In this document: positions 7,934 to 17,285 of the stretch, in pieces
Layout: each line of letters opens with the position of its first letter
Numbering within the stretch: the first letter of the stretch is position 1
Origin: CAYUWG01 sp964448285
Lineage (GTDB): Bacteria > Bacteroidota > Ignavibacteria > SZUA-365
Assembly: GCA_964448285.1 (NCBI GenBank)
Contig: CAYUWG010000019.1
Coordinates: 1-56,324, forward strand
DNA length: 56,324 nucleotides
Reading direction: 5' to 3'
Made by a program: the position numbers and the translations under genes
Notes under the pieces: generated by a model
Told to the model about the DNA's origin: nothing
The model's database searches: none
What the model saw: the letters and a program-made list of their open reading frames with translations, nothing else

Positions 7934-8629
7934 TTGCACGCACACATCATCCAACACGTCTCCTTCGAAGGTCCGGGCATGATAGCATCATGGCTTGAAC
8001 GGTATGGACATCGGATAACCTTTTCCCGAATGTATGGACGAATACCGGCGTCATTTCCCCATGACGCAGAGTTTCTCGTGATCATGGGCGGGCCAATGGG
8101 CGTGAACGACGAGGACCGTTTCCCCTGGCTCCCTGATGAAAAGCGATACATCCGTGAGGCGGTGCGGGATGGGAAGAACATTCTTGGCGTTTGCCTTGGT
8201 GCACAGCTTATCGCCAGCGCTCTTGGTTCAAGAGTCTATCCGAATCCCGTGAAAGAAATCGGTTGGTATCCGGTTTTTGCTGTTTCGAACAATAGCCATC
8301 CAGGCATTCGTTTTCCTGAGAGCATCGATGTATTTCACTGGCACGGCGATACATTCGATTTGCCGGACGGTGCGATACATCTTGCACAAAGCGAGACGTG
8401 CGTCAATCAAGCATTCCGGGTTGGCGAAACCGTGCTCGGACTCCAATTCCATCCGGAAGCAACACCCCAGTCGGTCAGCGAGCTGGTCGCGCACTGTCGT
8501 GACGAACTTATTCCGTCTGCCACTATTGCTTCTGAAGAGGACATCCTTGCCGTTCCTGCGGATAAGTATGTCGCCGCAAATGCGTTCATGGAGGATATCC
8601 TTTCCTCCCTCACGAAGAACTTCGCTTAA
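7934..8629 (+). CDS. Class I glutamine amidotransferase domain protein (GMP-synthase-like)
   Basis: A 231-residue stand-alone class I glutamine amidotransferase. The oxyanion segment is VIMGGPMGVND. The nucleophile is C87 in GVCLGAQ, and the His-Glu pair lies in LQFHPEATPQS. The start is TTG 7934, close behind the GH114-type gene. No synthetase domain is attached, as in GMP-synthase-like amidotransferases that act on unknown acceptors or hydrolyse gamma-glutamyl compounds. The substrate cannot be told from the sequence. Confidence 0.85.
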   Translation: MHAHIIQHVSFEGPGMIASWLERYGHRITFSRMYGRIPASFPHDAEFLVIMGGPMGVNDEDRFPWLPDEKRYIREAVRDGKNILGVCLGAQLIASALGSRVYPNPVKEIGWYPVFAVSNNSHPGIRFPESIDVFHWHGDTFDLPDGAIHLAQSETCVNQAFRVGETVLGLQFHPEATPQSVSELVAHCRDELIPSATIASEEDILAVPADKYVAANAFMEDILSSLTKNFA

Positions 8630-9154
8630 TCAGCAAATCGACTTCAGGCTATCAGCCAGGGCGCTCTTGCGTTCCTTTCCAAGTTCCAGGTCTATATCCT
8701 CGAAAAGGAAGTACATCTTTTCAAGCTCACTCTCACTTGAGATGGATTCCGCCATGACGAAGAATTCATCGTTCTCCACGGCGATGTGATCGAGCAAGTC
8801 GTTCATGTACCGTTCGAGGAGTTTCTGGGTACCGACCCAATCCTGCTTCTCCATGGTCCCTTCGACTTCTCTCAGCGCCTCTCGGAAGTTTTCATGATGA
8901 TCTTCGAGTTCCGCGATGAGGTCGTGAAGCATGAACTGCGGATTCTCACTGATCGATTTGAACAGCACCGCTTCTTCCTTGTGATGATGAAAACGGTCGC
9001 TGTAGTCTCTGAAAAAATCGAGGAGCGCTCGTACCTTCGTCGAGTACGCTTCTGCATCCTGTTCCCACGCACCGTTCAGTGCCCGGATACATGGTTCTGC
9101 GGAACTGATGAGATCATGTTCGTCCATGAGAATGCGGATTGGATTGTATTGCAT
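8630..9154 (-). CDS. Hemerythrin (HHE) domain protein
   Basis: A 174-residue four-helix-bundle protein. Histidines and acidic residues are placed as in the HHE family: ILMDEHDL, FHHHKEEAVLF, ELEDHHENF and LLDHIAVENDEFF. Members bind a di-iron centre and take part in oxygen, nitric oxide or iron-sulfur-damage responses. The frame stays open for 55 more codons upstream, but the extension is low-complexity basic sequence. ATG 9154 (MQYNPIRILMDEH) fits the family start. It converges with the amidotransferase gene, with no gap between their stop codons. Confidence 0.87.
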   Translation of the reverse strand: MQYNPIRILMDEHDLISSAEPCIRALNGAWEQDAEAYSTKVRALLDFFRDYSDRFHHHKEEAVLFKSISENPQFMLHDLIAELEDHHENFREALREVEGTMEKQDWVGTQKLLERYMNDLLDHIAVENDEFFVMAESISSESELEKMYFLFEDIDLELGKERKSALADSLKSIC

Positions 9155-9380
9155 TTCGTGTTGCCTGGAATGAGAGTCGGATATCGTGCGTGCGATGAAG
9201 CATTTCCAGATGCACCGCAATCGTGAAGATACCGAATTCACGAGAACCGCAAGCAGATGAGCGTATAAACATGCGTGACGGTCATCATCATTCGATCTTC
9301 GCTTGCTTTGTGTTTCCATTGTATGAAAACACGCTGATCTGCTCTATTTTATACCGATCGAATATCACAAGGAGATTGAT

Positions 9381-9692
9381 ATGGAAACCAGTACAACAAC
9401 CAACCGAATCAGCGCATTCCTTCTTTGGGCTATCGGTTCAGGGATCGTAGCAGGGATCGTAACTATCATTTTTCAACGATATGTCCTTTCCATACTCGTT
9501 GGAGAGGATATCAGTAGCTTCGTCAGTATTTACGTTCTTTTTCTGATAACGATGGTTCTCATCGTCTTCTTTTCCACACCGGTACGACACACCATCCCAA
9601 CTCGCAGGAAATGGTTCGCAGTGATTCTCGGCAGTCTTGTGGGTGGCACTGTGTATATCCTGCTGGGAAAACTTGTCGATCCGCTTTCGTGA
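9381..9692 (+). CDS. Small membrane protein of unknown function
   Basis: A 103-residue protein with three predicted membrane helices, at about 13-30, 45-64 and 79-98. A short basic loop (TPVRHTIPTRRKW) lies between helices two and three. AAGGAGATTGAT just before the ATG is a strong ribosome binding site. It is divergent from the hemerythrin gene; 9155-9380 should hold both promoters. No family recognised. Confidence 0.72.
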   Translation: METSTTTNRISAFLLWAIGSGIVAGIVTIIFQRYVLSILVGEDISSFVSIYVLFLITMVLIVFFSTPVRHTIPTRRKWFAVILGSLVGGTVYILLGKLVDPLS

Positions 9693-9741
9693 ACTTCGAC
9701 TGAACAGTTTTTCATCGGTACATCCCGATTCAGCGCGGCTC

Positions 9742-9773
9742 CAAAATAAACGAAGCCGCCTCTAAGAGACGGC
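9742..9773 (-). terminator. Rho-independent terminator of the respiratory operon
   Basis: On the minus strand GCCGTCTC pairs with GAGGCGGC (one G-T pair) around a TTA loop. A T-rich tail, TTCGTTTTATTTT, follows. It lies 25 bp past the stop of actF and closes the 18-gene operon. Confidence 0.8.
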
Positions 9774-9797
9774 CTCTATCGATACTATGCCGTACCG

Positions 9798-10970
9798 TTA
9801 CCCTTTCGCTTCAGCGAGGAAGGGATCGTTGACCGGCAGCACGTTTCGCTTCTTGAATTGCCGTGCAAGGACGATCATGAAGAGCCCGCCAACGGCAATC
9901 GTCGGAACGATTTCGTACCAACTGAACGGCACCGCTTCATGGTTGAAGTACGGCATCACGAGCCAGAACAGATCGATGAAGTGTGCAACGAGCAGGATCA
10001 CCGCGCCGGCCAGAAGAGTGTTGAGATTCTTCTTCGATGACTGCGACAGAAGGATAATGAAAGGAACGATGAAATGGAGAAAGAGAATCGAGAGGCTGAC
10101 GAACTCCCATCCGTTGTTGACGCGGTACTTGAAGAAGATGATTTCCTCAGGAAGGTTCGCATACCAGATGAGCATGTACTGCGAGAACCCGATGTACGCC
10201 CAGAAGACGTTGAAGGCGAACAGCAGCTTGCCGAGGTCGTGGAACCGCGCCGGGGTAAGCCATTCGGTGAAGAGGCCTGCCTTCTTCAACGCAACGGCGA
10301 TGATTGCGATAACGGCGAGGCATCCGACAAACGAACCTGCGAAGTAGTACACACCGAACATCGTGCTGTACCAGTGCGGATAGAGCGACATGAGGAGATC
10401 GAATGCCGCGAAGGTCATGCTCAATGCATAGAGGATGACGATCGGCGCGCTGACGATCCAGTTGCGTTTCGTGGGCGTTGGGTCGGTCGTTTTGTCCTGC
10501 TTGAACGAATTCCCGACGATGAAGAAGTACATGCCCGTCCATACGAGATAATAAATCGCAAGGCGGATGATGAAGAACGGTACGTTGAGCCATGACGCTT
10601 TACCCGCGAGGAGCGTGTCGCCCGGTTCGGGATGCACCCAATGATGATAGAGTTCGCCGATGCCGAACACGATCGGCACGAGGAGGATGGCGAGGTACGG
10701 AACGAATCCCCCGATGAACTCCGGAATGCGGCGGATTGCCGTACTCCACCCGGAGCGCATGAGATACAGAACCGTAGTGAAGAACACACCGGTAACGGAC
10801 ATCCCGCCGATGAAAACGAATGCGACGAGATAGTTATAGATGAACCGGTTCCAGTCCGTTGCTGCAGCGAGGGCGGAAAGACCACCGCCGAAAACGGCGG
10901 CAACGATTCCTGCCAGCATCAGCTTCCGTGTGAATGCCGTGTCGGTAAAATAGATCGGAGAATGGTGCAT
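9798..10970 (-). CDS. actF: Alternative complex III quinone-binding membrane subunit ActF
   Basis: A 390-residue NrfD/PsrC-like membrane protein with about ten helices. It is one of the two large quinol-site subunits of ACIII. Recognisable segments include TDWNRFIYNYLVAFVFIGG at the N terminus, GELYHHWVHPEP, and the lipid-facing histidine and aspartate pattern FAAFDLLMSLYPHWYSTMFG. ATG 10970 (MHHSPIYFTDTAF) is chosen over longer starts because upstream codons run back into actE. It is the last gene of the operon, 20 bp after actE and 25 bp before the terminator. It works in the cytoplasmic membrane together with ActC. Confidence 0.92.
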   Translation of the reverse strand: MHHSPIYFTDTAFTRKLMLAGIVAAVFGGGLSALAAATDWNRFIYNYLVAFVFIGGMSVTGVFFTTVLYLMRSGWSTAIRRIPEFIGGFVPYLAILLVPIVFGIGELYHHWVHPEPGDTLLAGKASWLNVPFFIIRLAIYYLVWTGMYFFIVGNSFKQDKTTDPTPTKRNWIVSAPIVILYALSMTFAAFDLLMSLYPHWYSTMFGVYYFAGSFVGCLAVIAIIAVALKKAGLFTEWLTPARFHDLGKLLFAFNVFWAYIGFSQYMLIWYANLPEEIIFFKYRVNNGWEFVSLSILFLHFIVPFIILLSQSSKKNLNTLLAGAVILLVAHFIDLFWLVMPYFNHEAVPFSWYEIVPTIAVGGLFMIVLARQFKKRNVLPVNDPFLAEAKG

Positions 10971-10990
10971 GGTGTTCGTCGTTGGAGGAT

Positions 10991-11578
10991 TCAATTGGAT
11001 GATTCGCCCTGCAGAGTGCGGACGTAGTGGACGACCTTCCACCGGTCTTCCGGTGTAAGCTTGTCGGCATAACCCGGCATGATGTTCTGTCCCTTGCTTA
11101 TGATGTGAAAGATCTTTGCGTCCGAGTACGATTTGGTTTTTGCGCTGAGTAACGAAGGCGGTTTGGGCATGCCGCGATTGACGACTTCAGTGGTTTCCCA
11201 TCCGCTCGCAGAGTGGCACGCAGCACAGAATGTCTCGAAACGGTTCTTCCCGCGGGCGAGAATATCCGCGGTTGCCGCGGCAATCGGATTCACGAGATTC
11301 GCTTCCGCCTCTTCCGGTGAAGCAAACGGATAGATTTCACCTTCGCGTGGGAACGTTCCCGGAACGGGATTGCGCATTCCCTTCCGGTCGGCGAAAAACG
11401 TGCTCGGCTCCTGCGCGATCAATTTCGTTTGATACATCATATCCCATCGGGGGAATTGAAACGGTGGTTCGGTTGAGCGAAGCGCTTGAAAATCGTTGCC
11501 CGCCCAGAGAGCGAAGATGGTGACAACTCCTGCTGCTACGAGAAGAATGAAGGCGAGAGGTTTGCGTTTATTGGTCAT
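10991..11578 (-). CDS. actE: Alternative complex III mono-heme cytochrome c subunit ActE
   Basis: A 195-residue membrane-anchored cytochrome c. The N-terminal helix at about 9-26 anchors it. The single heme site is C118-A-A-C-H122, and M167 in NIMPGY is the likely sixth ligand. The stretch before the heme (DMMYQTKLIAQEP) is typical of ActE. Family members lie on the periplasmic face of ACIII and pass electrons on to a cytochrome c or directly to the oxidase. The start overlaps the end of actD by 11 bp. Confidence 0.93.
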   Translation of the reverse strand: MTNKRKPLAFILLVAAGVVTIFALWAGNDFQALRSTEPPFQFPRWDMMYQTKLIAQEPSTFFADRKGMRNPVPGTFPREGEIYPFASPEEAEANLVNPIAAATADILARGKNRFETFCAACHSASGWETTEVVNRGMPKPPSLLSAKTKSYSDAKIFHIISKGQNIMPGYADKLTPEDRWKVVHYVRTLQGESSN

Positions 11579-12107
11579 GACGTTCCACGATTCTTATTTC
11601 CTGTGCACCCACTGCTTCCAGCAACTCCGCTGTCCTTTCCCGATGGAAATACTGGTCGGTCGCGTCGATGGTCAGAACGAAAGCATCATCGGTCGAAAGG
11701 AGAAAGTGCGGGCTGTCCTGCCACTTGTTGTGCCACTTCGGAAGTTTGTTCAAGGCGAACATCCCGACGGTTGTCGCAGTCGCACAGAGCAACACGGTGA
11801 GTTCGAACATGATGGGAATGGATGGTTCGAATGCGAAGTACGGCTTTCCGCCGACGATCAAACGATAATCGACTGCGCCGGTCCACCACATCATATGCGT
11901 TGCGATTGCAAGTCCAGCGATACCGCCGAGAAGCGATATCCACGGCAGGATCGTTCGTTTCACACCCATCGCTTCATCGAGACCGTGCACAGGATAGGGC
12001 GTATGGAAGTCGAACCTGCGATACCCTTTGTCGCGGAGTTTTTCCGCTGCGTGGATGACGGCGTTCGGGTCGCGGAAGAGGCAGGTAATTCCAATGAGTT
12101 TGTTCAT
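11568..12107 (-). CDS. actD: Alternative complex III subunit ActD (DUF3341)
   Basis: A 179-residue protein of the DUF3341 family. An N-terminal cytoplasmic a/b portion (LIGITCLFRDPNAVIHAAEKL and DFHTPYPVHGLDEA) is followed by two membrane helices at about 54-75 and 95-120. A C-terminal TDDAFVLTIDA segment follows. ActD has no cofactor; in known ACIII structures it packs beside ActC and ActF near the cytoplasmic face. It is 13 bp downstream of actC and overlaps actE by 11 bp. Confidence 0.93.
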   Translation of the reverse strand: MNKLIGITCLFRDPNAVIHAAEKLRDKGYRRFDFHTPYPVHGLDEAMGVKRTILPWISLLGGIAGLAIATHMMWWTGAVDYRLIVGGKPYFAFEPSIPIMFELTVLLCATATTVGMFALNKLPKWHNKWQDSPHFLLSTDDAFVLTIDATDQYFHRERTAELLEAVGAQEIRIVERHDQ

Positions 12108-12120
12108 GGTCTTCTCCGCA

Positions 12121-13551
12121 TCAATGTCCGTTGTGACTTGGTTGCGCTCCCGGCATGATCGCTTTCACCTCGCTCACGGCAATGATGGGGAGGTATTTTG
12201 CGAACAGCAGGAAGAGCGTGAGAAAAATTCCGACCGTGCCGGTGAAGATCGAAACGTCCACCCACGTCGGCGCGAAGTAACCCCAGCTCGACGGAAGGAA
12301 ATCGTGATGAAGCGAGGTGACGATGATGACGAATCGTTCGAACCACATGCCGATGTTGACGAAGATCGACACGATCCACGTGACGATGAGATTTCTCCGC
12401 AGGTTCTTGAACCAGAAGAGCTGCGGTACGAGAACGTTGCAACAGACCATCGTCCAGTATGCCCATGCATAAGCGCCAAATGCTCTGTTGATGAACACGA
12501 ACTGCTCGTAAGGATTGCCGCTGTACCATGAGATGAAAAACTCGACGCCGTATGCATAACCGACCATCATGCCCGTCGCCATCATGATCTTATTCATGTT
12601 GTCGATATGCTTGAGCGTGATGTAGTTGTGAAGATTGAGAAACTTCCGTGCTATGATCATCAGCGTCAGCACCATGGCAAAGCCGGAAAAGATCGCACCC
12701 GCGACGAAGTATGGCGGGAAAATGGTCGTATGCCAGCCGGGAAGAATCGAAACAGCAAAGTCGAACGACACGATCGTGTGCACGGAAAGAACGAGAGGTG
12801 TGGAGAGTCCGGCGAGAATCAGATACGCTTTTTCATAGCGGTGCCAATGGCGATTCGCTCCGGTCCAACCGAGACTCAAGACGGTCCAGATTGCTTTCTT
12901 CACTTTGTCCTTCGCTCGGTTGCGCAGTGTCGCTAAATCCGGGACGAGACCGACGTACCAGAACATGAGCGATACGAGGAAGTACGTCGTGACGGCAAAC
13001 ACATCCCACAGCAGGGGCGAGCGGAAGTTCACCCACAGGGACATCTGGTTCGGGTAAGGAAGGAGCCAATAGACAGCAAGCCATGGACGACCGGTGTGGA
13101 AGATCGGAAAGATCAGGGCGCAGATCACGGCAAAGATGGTCATCGCTTCCGCGGCTCGGTTGATAGCGGTTCTCCATTTCTGTCGAAAGAGAAAAAGGAT
13201 CGCCGAGATGAGTGTGCCGGCGTGACCGATACCGATCCAGAAGACGAAATTCGTAATGTCCCATGCCCATCCGACCGGCTGGTTGTTTCCCCAAACACCG
13301 ATTCCCGTTGCGACGGTGTAGAGCAAGCAGAACACACCCCACGCAGCAACGAGTCCCGTGATCGTCGTGAGGATGTACCAACCACGCGTCGGTTTCCCCT
13401 CGACGATTTCGGAGATATCGTTGCTGACATCCTTCTGGGTAAGATTTCCTAATACCAGCGTTTCGCGGAACGTTCGAGCGTCAACGGCAATCGAGCCGCC
13501 TCCTTCGATGTTCCAGTTTTCCTGCTGATGTGAATCGATCTTCAGACTCAT
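12121..13551 (-). CDS. actC: Alternative complex III quinone-binding membrane subunit ActC (NrfD/PsrC type)
   Basis: A 476-residue membrane protein with about ten helices, of the NrfD/PsrC family. It receives electrons from quinol and hands them to the FeS clusters of ActB. ATG 13551 overlaps the actB stop as ATGA; the longer open frame upstream is in the shadow of actB. Typical segments are GWAWDITNFVFWIGIGHAGTLISA, IFPIFHTGRPW, VSFDFAVSILPGWHTTIFPPYFVAGAIFSG and a late FVIIVTSLHHDFLPSSW. The polar residues in these helices form the quinol pocket in characterised complexes. Confidence 0.94.
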   Translation of the reverse strand: MSLKIDSHQQENWNIEGGGSIAVDARTFRETLVLGNLTQKDVSNDISEIVEGKPTRGWYILTTITGLVAAWGVFCLLYTVATGIGVWGNNQPVGWAWDITNFVFWIGIGHAGTLISAILFLFRQKWRTAINRAAEAMTIFAVICALIFPIFHTGRPWLAVYWLLPYPNQMSLWVNFRSPLLWDVFAVTTYFLVSLMFWYVGLVPDLATLRNRAKDKVKKAIWTVLSLGWTGANRHWHRYEKAYLILAGLSTPLVLSVHTIVSFDFAVSILPGWHTTIFPPYFVAGAIFSGFAMVLTLMIIARKFLNLHNYITLKHIDNMNKIMMATGMMVGYAYGVEFFISWYSGNPYEQFVFINRAFGAYAWAYWTMVCCNVLVPQLFWFKNLRRNLIVTWIVSIFVNIGMWFERFVIIVTSLHHDFLPSSWGYFAPTWVDVSIFTGTVGIFLTLFLLFAKYLPIIAVSEVKAIMPGAQPSHNGH

Positions 13552-16500
13552 GCTTTCACTCCGGATGTATTTCGAATCTTCGCGAGATAGGTCACCGACG
13601 GACGTGTATTCAAATCGCGGAGGACAAGATATCCGCGCTCCGACTGACGCATTTTCGAAACGGCGCTGTTCGGGTCGTTGACGTTCCCGAAAACGATCGC
13701 GTCGGCGGGACAAACCTGCTGGCATGCGGTGACGACTTCTCCGTCATTCACAAGGTCACGTCCTTCGTTCTTCGCGTGGTATTTCGCTTCATTGATGCGC
13801 TGAACGCAGAAGGTGCATTTCTCCATGATACCGCGCATGCGCACGGTCACGTCGGGATTGTACACCATCGGCATCGGTTCACGCTCTTCTTTGTGCCAGT
13901 CGAAGTAATTGAACCGTCGCACTTTGTACGGACAGTTGTTCGAGCAGTACCGCGTTCCCACGCAGCGGTTGTAGGTCATTTCATTCAGGCCTTCCGAACT
14001 GTGCGTCGTTGCAGCGACGGGGCAGACGTTTTCGCACGGTGCATTTTCGCAATGCTGGCAAAGCATCGGTTGAAAGAGCGTCTGAGGATTCGCATCGTGG
14101 CCTTTGTAATAGCGGTCGATTCGAATCCAGTGCATTTCACGGCCGCGCATCACTTCATCCTTTCCTACCATCGGGATGTTGTTCTCCGCGACGCACGCAA
14201 GGACGCATGCATTACACCCGACGCATGCACTCGAGTCGATGGTCATCGCCCAGCGATGTCCTGAACTGTAGTCGTAGTCCTTCACGATGCTGATCGGTTC
14301 GTCCGCATGTGTCGGTGAACCGTAAACGGGTAACTCTCCTTCGAACAACGATTGCGGGTTCGTGAGGAATGAATCGAGATCGGATTCCTTCACGATACCG
14401 GAGCGGTCGATGCCGTACATCGCTGTACCGGAAAGCGCGTGATGATCCTGCGTCGTTGCAAGTTCGTGGGTCTCGCCTGTCTTTTCAATCGTTACGGCAA
14501 CGTACCCAATGGCCTCAGCACCCGCGGGCAGTAATGGATAGACGTTGACGCCAACTCCTGCACAGACGCGCCCGCCTTCCGTGCGTCCGAAGCCGACGTG
14601 CGTGATGATCGTGTCATCCGCGACGCCGGGATGGATGAAGACGGGGAGATCCACCGAGCCGTATTTCGACTTGACCTTAATGATATCGCCTTTCTCAAGC
14701 GCGTATTTCTTCGCTGTACTCCAACCGATGATGGCGGCATTATCCCACACGAGCTTCGTAACCGGGTCAGCCATTTCCTGAAGCCAACCGAGATTCGCGT
14801 AGCGACTATCGAGTATGCTGTGATGGGGAATGATGCCGCACACGAGATCACCGCTGAGCGCTGGGCGATTCATCAGCGCCATCGCACGCGAGGCATTCAT
14901 TGCGAAGGGGCGCATCAATGGCTTGGTTGCCACGGTTCCGGTGCGCAATGCTTTCTCCCAAAACTGCTGCCACGGCGAATCCCCGATCGATGGATAGACC
15001 TCGCTCTCCCATCTGCGCTGCACGTATGCATAGAACGAAGGCACATCTTTGTTGAAGGTTTCCGGATTGAGTGTCTGACCGAGAAGCAGCAGTGCATCTC
15101 CAAGAGAAAGCTGGCCGTCGTTCATCGGTGCGATGAGCGGCTGCACGACCGATTGAGAACCGTCGATCGAAACGGTGTCACCCCACGACTCCAAATAATG
15201 ATTTATGGGAACGAAGATGCTGCACACTTTCGAAGTCTCATCAGCGTAAAGTCCGAAGGCGAACTTGTAAAGGACTTTCGATGTGAGGGCACGGACATTT
15301 CCTCCCGGAAGTGCATATGCCGTGTTTACATCTGCGAAAAGGATAACCCCGACGTCGCCGCGCTGAGCCTCTGCGAGCAACGTTTCGACTTCCGACTTCT
15401 TCGATTGGCTGTATGGCAGCACTCGCGATGGATCGAAAACCTTTCCCTCTCCATACGCGCCGATTACCATGTTGGCGAGAATGCCCAATGCATGGATATC
15501 CGAATCGAGATGAGCACCGACCAGCACGACGCCCGGTTTCGAAATCAAATCCTGGGCGATCGATGTGATCATCTTGAAGCGGGGATTCTTATGCTTCGCG
15601 ATCTCCGATGTCAGCGAAGCTTCGAGCGAGCCATGTTTCCGTTCGATCACGAACTCATGAAGCAGCGCCAGAAGAAACTCCCGGATCTCATCGGGTTTGA
15701 TGCGCACACGCACGTCAGCGTTTTGTCCGGACATCGAGAGATTCGGCTCGACTGCGTAGTAACGCGACATCGAGGGATTCTCTTTCGACGGTTTCCTTTT
15801 CGCGGAGAAATTCCGGATGTGATAAAGTGCCGCAGGGTCTGTTCCAAGAAAATCTGCATCGATGCCAACGATCACTTCTGCTTTGCTCAAGTCAGGAACG
15901 AGCACGCCATCGATCCCGAGCATCTCACGATTCGCTTCAGCCGCGCCCGTCGCTCCGACCGGAGACATCGTCACGACTTTGCAATTCGCAATCGTTTCTT
16001 CGAGTTCACGATACAGCTTAGCAAGGGAAAGCGATGCGTGCTCGTCAACGAGAATGCGGATGCCTTTTCCTGCATTACTCACTTCAGCGATCGCGTCGGC
16101 TATTCGCTTGATCGCATTCTTCGGCGTCGAGTCGCTGTTGTTGACCGTCGGGCGAAGAATACGATCCGGATCGTAGAGCGAGAGTAAGGATGCCTGCGCA
16201 AGTCCCGTGGTCTTCCCACCGCTTATCGGATCGAGATCGTTTCCTTCGATCTTGATCGGGCGGCCTTCGCGCGTTTTCACAAGCAATCCGGATGCAAAAT
16301 TCCGGTAGGCAAACGCCGTTGCAAAGTGATTCGCGACGCCGGGGATGAGGTATTCGGGCTTCTTCACATACGGAACGATGTGTTGTTCCGGTCGCCGGCA
16401 TCCGACCGTTGCGAACGCCGCAGTTGCTGCAGCTAAACCGAGAAACGTTCTTCGCTTGATCGGAGAATCGAACGACGATGCTTCGTCGTAACCGGACGGA

Positions 16501-16595
16501 AATTCATTCCCCATCCCTTCGAGCACGCCCGGTTCGGAAATACGCTCTTCGAAACTCTTCCAGTAAGTGTTGTCGTGTGTGTGTGATTCGTTCAT
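13548..16595 (-). CDS. actB: Alternative complex III iron-sulfur subunit ActB
   Basis: A 1015-residue fusion. The large N-terminal part is a molybdopterin-oxidoreductase-like fold that in known ActB carries no molybdenum cofactor. The C-terminal ferredoxin-like part (about 760-1010) holds cysteine groups for FeS clusters: CVGCNACVLAC, CQHCENAPCENVC, CVGTRYCSNNC, CTFC and CQQVC. Near residue 48 an RRTFLG twin-arginine signal leads into a hydrophobic stretch and then C (TVGC), so Tat export and a lipid anchor are likely. The electron path is ActC to ActB clusters to ActA hemes. It starts 49 bp after actA. The length is normal for the family. Confidence 0.95.
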   Translation of the reverse strand: MNESHTHDNTYWKSFEERISEPGVLEGMGNEFPSGYDEASSFDSPIKRRTFLGLAAATAAFATVGCRRPEQHIVPYVKKPEYLIPGVANHFATAFAYRNFASGLLVKTREGRPIKIEGNDLDPISGGKTTGLAQASLLSLYDPDRILRPTVNNSDSTPKNAIKRIADAIAEVSNAGKGIRILVDEHASLSLAKLYRELEETIANCKVVTMSPVGATGAAEANREMLGIDGVLVPDLSKAEVIVGIDADFLGTDPAALYHIRNFSAKRKPSKENPSMSRYYAVEPNLSMSGQNADVRVRIKPDEIREFLLALLHEFVIERKHGSLEASLTSEIAKHKNPRFKMITSIAQDLISKPGVVLVGAHLDSDIHALGILANMVIGAYGEGKVFDPSRVLPYSQSKKSEVETLLAEAQRGDVGVILFADVNTAYALPGGNVRALTSKVLYKFAFGLYADETSKVCSIFVPINHYLESWGDTVSIDGSQSVVQPLIAPMNDGQLSLGDALLLLGQTLNPETFNKDVPSFYAYVQRRWESEVYPSIGDSPWQQFWEKALRTGTVATKPLMRPFAMNASRAMALMNRPALSGDLVCGIIPHHSILDSRYANLGWLQEMADPVTKLVWDNAAIIGWSTAKKYALEKGDIIKVKSKYGSVDLPVFIHPGVADDTIITHVGFGRTEGGRVCAGVGVNVYPLLPAGAEAIGYVAVTIEKTGETHELATTQDHHALSGTAMYGIDRSGIVKESDLDSFLTNPQSLFEGELPVYGSPTHADEPISIVKDYDYSSGHRWAMTIDSSACVGCNACVLACVAENNIPMVGKDEVMRGREMHWIRIDRYYKGHDANPQTLFQPMLCQHCENAPCENVCPVAATTHSSEGLNEMTYNRCVGTRYCSNNCPYKVRRFNYFDWHKEEREPMPMVYNPDVTVRMRGIMEKCTFCVQRINEAKYHAKNEGRDLVNDGEVVTACQQVCPADAIVFGNVNDPNSAVSKMRQSERGYLVLRDLNTRPSVTYLAKIRNTSGVKA

Positions 16596-16644
16596 AAGAT
16601 CAATCGGTGAATGGGAGTTCTATTCGATCCGTGCGGTGAGACAC

Positions 16645-17256
16645 TCAGTGATGGCACGCCGAGCATTGCTCCGGTCCTTTCTGCAAAGGCTGCGTCAACT
16701 TTTCGGGACGGACGTCCACACCGGAAATCGTGCGCGTTCGTATGACGTTATCCTCCGGATTGCGATGGCAGTCTAAACACCAACCCATCGTGAGCGGCGA
16801 CTTCTGGACGATGACGCCCTGCTTCTCCACTTCGCCATGACACGATGCGCAATCGATACCGGAGTTCACATGTCTGCTGTGGATGAAGTACGCATACTCC
16901 GGAAGCCGATGAACCCGCACCCATTCGATCGCGATATTTTTTTCTGCACTCTCACGGACCAATTGAAGCTTCGGGCTTTCGCGCTTCACTGCGGTGTGGC
17001 AATTCATGCAGGTTGAAGTTGGGGGAACGGTCGAATGCGCCGACTTCTCCACGCTTGTGTGGCAGTACACGCATTTGATTCCCAGATCGCCCGCGTGAAC
17101 TTTGTGATCGAACGGCACCGGTTGCTGCGGTCTGTATCCCACGTCCATCACGTCCGGATGCCGAAGGAAATAAAAGGCAACGAGGCCCAAAGCTGCGACG
17201 GTCAGCACGCCGGCTATCGCTTGTTTCAGTCTTTTGTCAGTTTGCTCTGTGAACAT
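16645..17256 (-). CDS. actA: Alternative complex III penta-heme cytochrome c subunit ActA
   Basis: A 203-residue multiheme cytochrome. Five CxxCH sites lie at C62-H66, C83-H87, C136-H140, C160-H164 and C198-H202, the last almost at the C terminus. One N-terminal helix (about 13-31) anchors it in the membrane with the hemes outside. ActA carries electrons from ActB toward ActE and cytochrome c. It is the first of the act genes here, 29 bp after the small CxxC protein gene. Confidence 0.95.
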   Translation of the reverse strand: MFTEQTDKRLKQAIAGVLTVAALGLVAFYFLRHPDVMDVGYRPQQPVPFDHKVHAGDLGIKCVYCHTSVEKSAHSTVPPTSTCMNCHTAVKRESPKLQLVRESAEKNIAIEWVRVHRLPEYAYFIHSRHVNSGIDCASCHGEVEKQGVIVQKSPLTMGWCLDCHRNPEDNVIRTRTISGVDVRPEKLTQPLQKGPEQCSACHH

Positions 17257-17285
17257 ACAGGAGGCGTTTCATGAATGATGAAAAA

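Noticed and set aside
10971..11042. Longer N terminus for actF
   Set aside because: The extra codons overlap the actE 3' end and do not look like ActF; ATG 10970 fits the family.
11496..12158. A 220-codon plus-strand open frame opposite actD and actE
   Set aside because: Antisense shadow of two clear ACIII genes.
14598..16187. A 529-codon plus-strand open frame opposite actB
   Set aside because: It lies wholly antisense to a well-supported gene and has no recognisable domain; it reflects codon bias of actB.
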